Below are positions 7,864 to 14,380 of a stretch of DNA of 19,524 nucleotides, one piece after another. Each line of letters opens with the position of its first letter. Position 1 is the first letter of the stretch. The position numbers and the translations under genes were made by a program. The DNA comes from JAEUSG01 sp964590225 (GTDB lineage Bacteria > Fibrobacterota > OXYB2-FULL-49-7 > JAEUSG01): assembly GCA_964590225.1 (NCBI GenBank), contig CAZPWS010000056.1:1-19524 (forward strand), read 5' to 3'. A model generated the notes under the pieces. That model made no database searches. It was not told the origin of the DNA and worked only from the letters and a program-made list of their open reading frames with translations.

Positions 7864-8793
7864 TTATCCATTTTTCACCCTTAGCCTGCTTTTAACAGGG
7901 ATATATAACGAATAGCCTAAAGTAACAAGGCATGCCGTACCGGCAATATTTCTAACAAGAAGCCACCTACTTGCCTCTTTATTAAGCCTGTCATACGCAG
8001 CAACATCATTTGAGATGAGTTTATCGTAATCTTTAGCGGTTTCACTGTAGTTAGCTCCGGCAAATACAGCAACAGAGGACAGTACTACACTCGCGATTAA
8101 CCATGGCACTGTCGATAACTGTTTTTCTTTGACGACAACTCTGATCTGCTGTGGTTCAGGTTTTACCATAACAGGCTTCAATAAGAAAGAGAAGCGGTTA
8201 TTTCCATTTGTTACTACCTCGTCCGCCAGCAATGAATCGTACCCTTTGAGTTTTAAGAAGAAGGTATGGCGTCCCAGGGGAAGAAAGGTTTCAAACGGGG
8301 TTGCCGCTTTTATCTTGCCATCAATTTCAATTTGCGCATATGACGGGTCGCTTTGCATCTGTACCCGTGCAAGCAAATTTTCCTCAAAAAACCTGACAAT
8401 TTTTGCCGACAGTATAGCCATATTCTGTTCGTCTTTAATAGTCAGATCCCAAGATAATTCCCGTTCCATGGTATAGGCCTCACTCCCGTACGACACCGCG
8501 AAACGAAATTTGCTCACTCCTCCTCTACCAGAATTGTGAATCGAACACCTAATTATAGAGCGGCTTACAGAGGGATAGCAGACATCACCATGGGCCCTTT
8601 GCGCACTATCAATAACCACTACTCCGTAACTATAAAGCTTAGGCGCCACCATAGACAAAAAAAGCTCTTCAAACCTTCTTGTGTCTGCCTGATTTCCAAT
8701 CTGATTACGAGTTGCAAAAATAAGCGTATCAAGAGAAAAAGAGAGTGCGGACAGAGATAATATGGCAAAAATAGTTAGTCGCCCGTTAAGCAT
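7864..8793 (-). CDS. Envelope protein with PEGA domain and two C-terminal membrane helices
   Basis: This 309-residue protein starts at ATG 8793. Residues 1-20 look like a signal peptide (RLTIFAILSLSALSFS). A mixed N-terminal domain (about 22-140) is unrecognised but resembles the domain that precedes PEGA repeats in other envelope proteins. Residues 143-205 are a PEGA domain: VQMQSDPSYAQIEIDGK, then TPF, LPLGRHTFFLKLKGYDS and a closing beta strand. A short basic linker leads to two hydrophobic segments at about 229-247 and 277-296, which may hold the C-terminus in the inner membrane. PEGA domains are usually envelope, peptidoglycan- or S-layer-associated modules; no enzyme is evident. It precedes the sigma/anti-sigma pair by 26 bp and follows the HTH-PilZ gene by 71 bp, so it may be part of the sensed envelope structure or a partner of the anti-sigma protein. 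That link is inference. Confidence 0.82.
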   Translation of the reverse strand: MLNGRLTIFAILSLSALSFSLDTLIFATRNQIGNQADTRRFEELFLSMVAPKLYSYGVVVIDSAQRAHGDVCYPSVSRSIIRCSIHNSGRGGVSKFRFAVSYGSEAYTMERELSWDLTIKDEQNMAILSAKIVRFFEENLLARVQMQSDPSYAQIEIDGKIKAATPFETFLPLGRHTFFLKLKGYDSLLADEVVTNGNNRFSFLLKPVMVKPEPQQIRVVVKEKQLSTVPWLIASVVLSSVAVFAGANYSETAKDYDKLISNDVAAYDRLNKEASRWLLVRNIAGTACLVTLGYSLYIPVKSRLRVKNG

Positions 8794-8806
8794 TTATGCT
8801 TGGAAG

Positions 8807-8833
8807 ATAATCCATTCAACAACTGCTTTTCAA
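8807..8833 (-). promoter_or_regulatory. Weak sigma-70-like promoter candidate before the PEGA gene
   Basis: On the minus strand TTGAAA (8828-8833) and GATTAT (8807-8812) are 15 bp apart, in the 71-bp gap upstream of the PEGA gene. The spacing is short and the -10 box matches at four positions, so this is only a candidate for an internal promoter of the PEGA-sigma-anti-sigma genes. Confidence 0.22.
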
Positions 8834-8864
8834 TCTAAGATATGTTGACTTGGGAAAAAAGCAA

Positions 8865-9368
8865 TCATCTACTTGATATAAGCGACATACCAAGAAAACC
8901 GCTTCCATTTTCCATTTCACGCATATGCCTAACACACGCATTAATTTTATTCTTAAATAGCCCATTCGCAGTACAATGGACTCGGATAACCGAACCTTCT
9001 GTTACAGAACTAAAAAGGGGGGAGAATGGTGGCAGAGTCAACCCAACACCTTCACAACTAATATCGGTTATTGTACCCTTCTCAAAACACGATTTTGGAG
9101 CATCAAAACCAGCTCTAGCGGGAAAATCAACAATATATCTTGGATATTTCCTCTTTTCCGAAGAGGCTGCTGTTCGCATTTCGTTAAAAAGCCTCTCGAC
9201 TTCTGCCCTCGCAAACCGGAAGTTTCCTCCTGGAGTTTTAAGCGGGCGAAGCAGCCTTTTTTTTACCCACAAAGCAACAGTGGATTGATCAACATTAAAA
9301 ATTTCGGATATTTCTGAAGATTTATAGTATCCCTTGTGAACCTTGAGTATGTCGGTCAGTTTTTCCAT
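8865..9368 (-). CDS. MerR/excisionase-like HTH protein fused to a PilZ domain
   Basis: This 167-residue protein starts at ATG 9368, with GGAAGG just upstream. Residues 12-62 form a MerR/BldC/excisionase-type winged helix: KSSEISEIFNVDQSTVALWV (16-35) is the helix-turn-helix, and TPGGNFRFARAEVERLF (45-61) is the typical wing and following helix. Residues 71-165 form a PilZ domain with both c-di-GMP signature motifs: R73-x3-R77 (RKYPR) and D102-x-S104-x2-G107 (DISCEG). A late GFLGMSLI strand is also typical of PilZ. The fusion suggests a DNA-binding protein whose activity depends on cyclic di-GMP; both activities are inferred from motifs. It is the first gene of the run leading to the PEGA, ECF sigma and anti-sigma genes and may control that run. 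It is soluble, with no signal peptide. Confidence 0.88.
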   Translation of the reverse strand: MEKLTDILKVHKGYYKSSEISEIFNVDQSTVALWVKKRLLRPLKTPGGNFRFARAEVERLFNEMRTAASSEKRKYPRYIVDFPARAGFDAPKSCFEKGTITDISCEGVGLTLPPFSPLFSSVTEGSVIRVHCTANGLFKNKINACVRHMREMENGSGFLGMSLISSR

Positions 9369-9585
9369 AAACCTTCCGTTAAGAATACAGCTTTTGTTGT
9401 TGCAAAAAAGTAATAAACAGCATTCATAGCTGGCAAATAAAATACTTATAAACTTTTATAATTCAAAGAGATATACTTATTGCGTGGCAATTAAATTAAT
9501 CGGTTAAGCCTAATAAATAAATACCCTAATTGAATGACTTAAAACGGGTTAGTAATTTTTTGTTGAATTCAGCGATTTGATTGAT
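9369..9585. promoter_or_regulatory. AT-rich 217-bp gap upstream of the HTH-PilZ gene
   Basis: No coding frame or RNA gene is visible here. It is the longest non-coding stretch in the window and the natural place for the promoter of the downstream minus-strand run. Minus-strand TTGCCA followed 15 bp later by TATTAC is a weak promoter candidate. A small inverted repeat, ATTGC-GTG-GCAAT, lies at 9479-9491. I see no convincing terminator for the fused transferase gene. Confidence 0.35.
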
Positions 9586-12057
9586 TCAAGATTTTAACAA
9601 GATTTTTTCTTGGGGGGAGTAGTCGGGTACCAGTTTCATAAGATGCTTTTTTATTGCATCGCCACTCATATTGTAAAAATCTGCGGTTTCGAATAGCACT
9701 ATCTCTTTAGTAATTTCACCTGAGTTGTCGTTGGTGTTATTTACTACCATTATTTTTTCATGCGAAGTCGTTCGCGACCCTTCAATATCAGTTAACAGCT
9801 CTTCATAAAGCTTTTCGCCTGGACGCAACCCCGTATATTCAATGTCAATGTCGATTCCTGGCTGAAGACCATGAAACTCGATGAGTCGCTCTGCAAGCTC
9901 ACGAATTAATACCGGCTCTCCCATTTTAAGGATAAATATTTCTCCACCAAGCCCCATAACTCCTGCCTGTAAAACAAGCTGTGCCGCCTCAGGGATAGAC
10001 ATAAAGAATCGTGTGATCTCTCTATGGGTAATTCTAACCGGCCCGCCACGCCTGATCTGGCGCTCAAACAAGGGGATTACGCTCCCACGGCTTCCGAGTA
10101 CATTGCCAAACCGCACAGCCATACACTTCATCTTTCCTGATGTATAGCAGCCAAACATTATTCGTTCGGAGAGCCGCTTGGTAGCTCCCATAACATTGGT
10201 AGAACGGACAGCCTTATCAGTTGATATCATTACAAACCGTTCGACTCCTGCCATTTCTGCCTCGGCAAGTACATTTCTGGTGCCAATAACATTATTCTGT
10301 ACCGCTTCATGTGGATGCAACTCCATTAGCGGAACATGTTTATAAGCAGCTGCATGAAGCACGACTGACGGTTTATACTTATTGAAAAAATGGTGTAGCG
10401 TAGTACGATTTCTAATATCACAAATTACAACTTCATATGGCATTAGCGCAGGATGCGTCTCGCAGAGATCAGTTTCAAGCTCATAAAGCAAAGTTTCATC
10501 CTTATCAAGAAGAATCAGCTTTTGCGGCTCAAAACGGACAAGTTGCCTGACAAGTTCAGAGCCAATTGAACCTCCGGCTCCTGTTACCATAATAATCTTT
10601 TCACGAAGACCGGCTTTAATGCTCTCTATATCAAGATTTACAGAATCCCTTCCAAGGAGCTCCTCAATATTTATTTCCCGCAGGCGGCTTGTCGTAACCC
10701 TTCCCGTTATATAATCTGAAGCACTCGGAACATTCCTTATGGAGCATTTGAAATTTGCCCTTAACTTTGTTAATATTGCCGCCTGTTCCCTTGTGAGCGA
10801 CTCAAGCGTATCGACAAGCGTGGTGACACCGCTCTTTTCGACAAGCTCAGGCAGATCCGTAAAGTTACCCAAAACTGGGATCCCATGAATTTTGACTCCC
10901 TTCATGGAGCTTTTTGTATCAATAAATCCCACTACCGAAAGTGCCAAATCAGGATTGTTTCGTATCTCCCGAAAAACCCTCTCTCCCCTGTCTCCCGCTC
11001 CAAGAATGATGGCATTTTCCCTGCTCTTTGGAGTAATTGGAGCATAAGCCTCGCGCAACAGTCGAAGAGACAACCTTTGTCCGGACAGCAGCAGAAAAGC
11101 GATAAAACCGTTAATAAAAACCACACCGGTTGGATACGAACCAGCCAAAAAGAAATACTCTACAATAAGCATGGTAACCGCCGCCAACACAAGTGATTTT
11201 GCCACCGCAATAATATCTGAGATACTTACATAACGCCAGTATCCTTCAAGCTGTCCTAAAAATCCGAGAAAGATAAACTCAATCATTACCATAAGCGGTA
11301 GCGTCCGCTTAAGTTTCCAATCGTAGTAGCTTGGGATGTTCCCTTCGAACCTGATAAGAAAGGCGAGATAATATGAAATACAGAGAAGTACCATAACAGC
11401 CACTATTATTATCGCGCGCCTGTTTTTAACGGCCTTTTCCCGTACATATCCGCTTTCATTACTGACCACGGAAAGAAGCGTTAGGAGAATAAGCTTGACA
11501 TCATAAACAAGAGACCGTTTTTCAACATAGGCCAGATCGTATTGCGCCTTTTTTGGAACCAGCACATTCCTGTGATAATCCATAACCTCTTCTGGAGAAC
11601 CGGAAATTTCTTCCTCGTCACGGTGGTATATGGTTGCCGGACTAGTGATCCCCGGCTTAACTGAAAGTAAAGCTCGTTGTTCGCTCGTATATCCTGCTAC
11701 AAGATCGGGTATTTCCGGTCTTGGTCCGACAAAGGACATCTCTCCCGACAACACATTTATCAATTGAGGCAATTCGTCAAGCTTTGTAAGCCGCAATAGC
11801 CGCCCTATGCCTGTAATGCGCGAATCGTTCTTTGCGGTTACGCCCGGTCCGGCATCGGCCCTTATAAACATTGTTCGAAATTTGTATATCTTGAAAATTT
11901 TCCCTTGCAAGCCCACCCGCTCCTGCCTGAAAAAAACAGAGCCTTTGGATGTCAGCTTAATAACTATGGCAATGGCTACCATAAAGGGAAAAGCGATCAA
12001 GAGCCCTACAAAGGAAAAAAACAGATCAAAAAGCCTTTTTAAAACAGCGTATGCCAT
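9586..12057 (-). CDS. Fused phosphoglycosyl transferase and membrane UDP-sugar 4,6-dehydratase
   Basis: One uninterrupted 823-residue frame joins two enzymes of glycan assembly. Residues 1-200 are a WbaP/PglC-type polyprenyl-phosphate sugar-1-phosphate transferase: an N-terminal hydrophobic helix (10-34), KIYKFRTM (56-63), the catalytic D94-E95 pair in TKLDELPQLINVLSGEMSFV (91-110) and GPRPE. Residues 212-330 have four hydrophobic helices, as in CapD/WbpM/PglF. Residues 347-470 are a CoA-binding-like Rossmann part (ILGAGDRGERV). Residues 487-760 are the SDR dehydratase: TGAGGSIGS (492-500), AAAYKHVPLME, STDKA (612-616) and M623-x3-K627, where Met replaces the usual SDR Tyr as in the WbpM/PglF family. 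Predicted activities are conversion of a UDP-HexNAc to the 4-keto-6-deoxy sugar and transfer of a sugar phosphate to undecaprenyl phosphate, at the inner membrane. The aminotransferase and acetyltransferase that normally act between them are not in this window. Confidence 0.95.
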   Translation of the reverse strand: MAYAVLKRLFDLFFSFVGLLIAFPFMVAIAIVIKLTSKGSVFFRQERVGLQGKIFKIYKFRTMFIRADAGPGVTAKNDSRITGIGRLLRLTKLDELPQLINVLSGEMSFVGPRPEIPDLVAGYTSEQRALLSVKPGITSPATIYHRDEEEISGSPEEVMDYHRNVLVPKKAQYDLAYVEKRSLVYDVKLILLTLLSVVSNESGYVREKAVKNRRAIIIVAVMVLLCISYYLAFLIRFEGNIPSYYDWKLKRTLPLMVMIEFIFLGFLGQLEGYWRYVSISDIIAVAKSLVLAAVTMLIVEYFFLAGSYPTGVVFINGFIAFLLLSGQRLSLRLLREAYAPITPKSRENAIILGAGDRGERVFREIRNNPDLALSVVGFIDTKSSMKGVKIHGIPVLGNFTDLPELVEKSGVTTLVDTLESLTREQAAILTKLRANFKCSIRNVPSASDYITGRVTTSRLREINIEELLGRDSVNLDIESIKAGLREKIIMVTGAGGSIGSELVRQLVRFEPQKLILLDKDETLLYELETDLCETHPALMPYEVVICDIRNRTTLHHFFNKYKPSVVLHAAAYKHVPLMELHPHEAVQNNVIGTRNVLAEAEMAGVERFVMISTDKAVRSTNVMGATKRLSERIMFGCYTSGKMKCMAVRFGNVLGSRGSVIPLFERQIRRGGPVRITHREITRFFMSIPEAAQLVLQAGVMGLGGEIFILKMGEPVLIRELAERLIEFHGLQPGIDIDIEYTGLRPGEKLYEELLTDIEGSRTTSHEKIMVVNNTNDNSGEITKEIVLFETADFYNMSGDAIKKHLMKLVPDYSPQEKILLKS

Positions 12058-12121
12058 ATGTCTATAAGATAACTTAATACCTTAGCGGCTTAAATACCAT
12101 ATATTTTAGACCTGAGAATAA
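12058..12121. promoter_or_regulatory. Divergent promoter region
   Basis: These 64 bp separate the start codons of two divergent genes, so promoters for both directions are expected here or just inside the genes. On the plus strand TATATT (12100-12105) is a reasonable -10 box, 16 bp before ATG 12122, but I see no good -35. On the minus strand no strong boxes and no clear Shine-Dalgarno are seen, so the fused transferase may have a very short leader. Confidence 0.45.
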
Positions 12122-12487
12122 ATGATTCTGGATAAATTTATTGCAATATCACTGATCGCTTTCAGCGCCATAAGCTATCGGGCACTTAAAAAAGTCCCTT
12201 ACATGGACGAGGCGCTCATTACCATTGACGAAAAAGCATATGGAAAAATCTCTATCTCTGCCAACACAACTATTCTCGATACTTTGCTCAAAAAAGATAA
12301 AACTATTATTGCGATTATTGAGAGAGGGCACGGAACCGTTAGGGTGGTTTACTCAAGCTGTCCAGATAAAATATGTTTACACTCAGGTAAAATAGGACGA
12401 AATGGCGAAAAGATTATCTGCGTTCCAAATAAATTAGTGATATCGATAGGAAAAAAGGATAGCGAGTGTGATGCTATCAGCGAGTGA
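12122..12487 (+). CDS. NusG domain II family membrane-anchored protein
   Basis: This 121-residue protein has an N-terminal membrane helix (about 5-19) followed by a small beta-rich domain that is exported or faces the periplasm. The domain carries the NusG_II (formerly DUF1312) signature: SSCPDKIC (78-85), SGKIGRNGEKIICVPNKLV (88-106). Two cysteine sites, C80-x4-C85 and C100, are the hallmark of the family. It is not the transcription factor NusG. In other bacteria this family is typically encoded beside Gx-type (heptaprenyl diphosphate synthase component I-like) membrane proteins and sometimes FMN/ApbE-type redox proteins, and the same pairing occurs here: the next gene starts inside this one. 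The molecular role is unknown; the conserved cysteines hint at metal binding or redox. GAG lies 5 nt before the ATG. Confidence 0.85.
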   Translation: MILDKFIAISLIAFSAISYRALKKVPYMDEALITIDEKAYGKISISANTTILDTLLKKDKTIIAIIERGHGTVRVVYSSCPDKICLHSGKIGRNGEKIICVPNKLVISIGKKDSECDAISE

Positions 12488-13568
12488 TGCCCTGCGGGAA
12501 AGGCGACTCTCCTTCCTATTAACACTTGGATTAACAGCCAATATCCTTGAAGCCGCCCTCCCCGTCCCTCTATTTCTGCCGTGGCTGAAACCAGGCATCG
12601 CTAACGCTTTTACTCTTGCAGCCATATATATTTACGGATTTTCCGGCGGTTTTGCTATTGCAATAATGCGAACACTGATTGCCGGATTTCTTACTGGTCA
12701 GCCATTTACCTCTATTGTAATAGGTGGGAGTGGTGGATTGTTCGCAGCTCTGATAATGAGCCTTTTGCACTTTATAGGAACAAAGAAAAAATTGATTACA
12801 CTGTATGGAATAAGTATGGCTGGATCGGCCGTCCATTCGATGACACAACTTTTTGTGGTTAATCTTTTATTCATTAAAAATGATATTGTTTTATGGCAAT
12901 ACCCCTTACTTGGTCCGGCATCGATAATAACAGGAATAATTACAGGCGGAATTGCAAAAAAGATAGTTGATCTGATAGAGTCAGCGCCATTAAACGAAAC
13001 CGCGCCACCTGAGTTCAACCACTCATCACGAACGGCGCCCATTCGATTCGTTGCTGTTATACTGTTGTCTGTTATTGCAATGACAATACTTGACAAATTA
13101 AATTGGCAGGCTCTTGCCTCTCTTCTTTTTCTATCCTTATCACTTTTCAAGGAGCCATGTAAAAGTCGATTGATCTTAATCAGGATTTTTCCGTTGATGG
13201 CAATAACCTTTCTTTTGAATCTTGCTACTGAAAGCGGCAGGTACATAAATGGTATTCCTCCATTTACATATGAAGGGCTTTATAAGGGTGCCTTCTTTGT
13301 TTTTAGAATAATCACAATCTCTTCACTTTCAATATTGCTTATAAGAGCAAGAGATATAGAGTCGCTTCTATTCGTAACCGGAATAAAGCTTAAAGTATTT
13401 GCTCCTTATTCAAGAATTGGACTGCGCACCATTCGGGCAATACCTGCTGTTACTGCAATATTCAGAGATGAATATTCGCAAATTAAAAAGATGCCGTTGC
13501 GCCAAAGATTGTCCTCTATAATAACCATAATAGAAAACATGACAGCAAGACTACTCGCAAGCCATTAA
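12471..13568 (+). CDS. Fused Gx (ECF S-component-like) and EcfT/CbiQ-like membrane protein
   Basis: I start this 365-residue protein at ATG 12471, with AGGAT 10 nt upstream; a GTG directly before it is also in frame. It overlaps the NusG_II gene by 17 bp. Residues 12-168 match the Gx family annotated as heptaprenyl diphosphate synthase component I: ILEAALPVP, KPGIANAFTL, MRTLIAGFLTG, GGSGGLFAALIM and SMAGSAVHSMTQLFVV, with about five to six membrane helices. A polar linker (170-190) leads to a second membrane half (192-365) patterned like the ECF transporter T component: LFLSLSLFKEP, FTYEGLYKGAFFVFRIITIS, RARDIESLL and AIPAVTAIFRDEY. The C-terminus is short, and the second Ala-Arg-Gly coupling motif usual in EcfT is not obvious. 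Substrate specificity is unknown, and no ECF ATPase gene is in the window. The prenyl-synthase name is an inherited family label, not evidence of that activity. Confidence 0.82.
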   Translation: MLSASDALRERRLSFLLTLGLTANILEAALPVPLFLPWLKPGIANAFTLAAIYIYGFSGGFAIAIMRTLIAGFLTGQPFTSIVIGGSGGLFAALIMSLLHFIGTKKKLITLYGISMAGSAVHSMTQLFVVNLLFIKNDIVLWQYPLLGPASIITGIITGGIAKKIVDLIESAPLNETAPPEFNHSSRTAPIRFVAVILLSVIAMTILDKLNWQALASLLFLSLSLFKEPCKSRLILIRIFPLMAITFLLNLATESGRYINGIPPFTYEGLYKGAFFVFRIITISSLSILLIRARDIESLLFVTGIKLKVFAPYSRIGLRTIRAIPAVTAIFRDEYSQIKKMPLRQRLSSIITIIENMTARLLASH

Positions 13569-13589
13569 AATGAACTATATTCAACCATT

Positions 13590-14369
13590 ATGTCGAAGAT
13601 TCACTCATCGTCCATAGTTGACAAAAAAGCTAATATTGACGAATCCGTTGAAATAGGGCCCTTTTGTTGCGTAGGGCCTGGCGTCAATATAGCAAGCGAA
13701 ACAGTGCTTATATCACATGTACGAATTGAAGGCCCCACCACTATTGGTAAACGGAACATTATTTATCCTTTTTCCAATATTGGCGCGGCTCCGCAAGATC
13801 TTAAATACAATGGTGAAGCGAGTGAATTATTAGTCGGAGATGACAATAAAATCCGAGAATGTGTAACTCTTAACAGAGGAACCACGGGTGGCGGCAATGT
13901 CACTAAAATTGGCAGCAATTGTCTGTTTATGGCTTATTCGCATGTAGGCCATGACGCAGTTATAGGCGATGGGGTTATCCTTGCTAATTCGGCTGCCGTT
14001 GCCGGCCATGTTGTTATACAGGATTATGCTATTGTCGGAGGGCTAACCGGCGTTACCCAATTCTGTGTTGTTGGCAAACATGCCTATATAGGCGCGAACT
14101 CCATGATACACAAGGATGTTCCTCCGTTCGTCACAGCTAACGGAGCGCCAATTGTACCCCGTGGTATAAACAAAGTGGGCCTTTCTCGCAAAGGATATTC
14201 CGAAGTGACAATCCGCGAGCTTATTAAGGTTTACAAAATCTTTTTTTTACAGGGACATACCGTAGCTTCAGCCGAAAAAATCGCACAAACAGAATGCCTC
14301 CTCTCTATTCCAGAGGTCTCTTTTTTGATAGACTTCATAAAAAACTCTCCAAACGGAATAGCCCGATAA
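13590..14369 (+). CDS. lpxA: UDP-N-acetylglucosamine acyltransferase
   Basis: LpxA transfers a 3-hydroxyacyl chain from acyl carrier protein to UDP-GlcNAc, the first step of lipid A synthesis, in the cytoplasm. The 259-residue length is normal. The N-terminal two thirds show left-handed beta-helix hexapeptides (IDESVEIGPFCCVGPGVNI and onward), then LpxA-specific parts: APQDLKYNGE (67-76), NRGTTGGG (95-102), SHVGHD with the catalytic base His121, AGHVVI with His140, DVPPFVTANG and a helical C-terminus. In a gapless alignment from memory with E. coli LpxA, the position of His160 holds Thr156 and that of Gly173, an acyl-length determinant, holds Ala169. No clear Shine-Dalgarno precedes the ATG, which lies 21 bp after the transporter gene. 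The usual neighbours lpxD and fabZ are absent. The gene ends 11 bp from the convergent large secreted protein gene. Confidence 0.94.
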   Translation: MSKIHSSSIVDKKANIDESVEIGPFCCVGPGVNIASETVLISHVRIEGPTTIGKRNIIYPFSNIGAAPQDLKYNGEASELLVGDDNKIRECVTLNRGTTGGGNVTKIGSNCLFMAYSHVGHDAVIGDGVILANSAAVAGHVVIQDYAIVGGLTGVTQFCVVGKHAYIGANSMIHKDVPPFVTANGAPIVPRGINKVGLSRKGYSEVTIRELIKVYKIFFLQGHTVASAEKIAQTECLLSIPEVSFLIDFIKNSPNGIAR

Positions 14370-14380
14370 GCACAAGCCCT

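Noticed and set aside
8842..9288. A 148-codon plus-strand frame opposite the HTH-PilZ gene
   Set aside because: The minus strand encodes clear helix-turn-helix and PilZ motifs in the same interval, so the plus frame is a shadow.
9563..9589. Inverted repeat TTGAAT...ATTCAA at the end of the fused transferase gene, considered as a terminator
   Set aside because: The stem is only 6 bp and AT-rich with a 15-nt loop, and on the transcript it is followed by an A-run rather than a T-run.
12122..12487. Transcription elongation factor NusG
   Set aside because: Only the NusG domain II family signature is present, on a small membrane-anchored protein. There is no NGN domain and no KOW-type RNA polymerase-binding layout.
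12471..13568. Heptaprenyl diphosphate synthase component I as an enzymatic function
   Set aside because: The sequence is an integral membrane protein with transporter-like halves and no DDxxD-type prenyl synthase motif. The family name is a historical label.
13570..13617. A 15-codon frame (ATG 13570 to TAG 13617) overlapping the lpxA start
   Set aside because: It has no Shine-Dalgarno and no recognisable leader-peptide content, and it probably arises by chance in the short gap.
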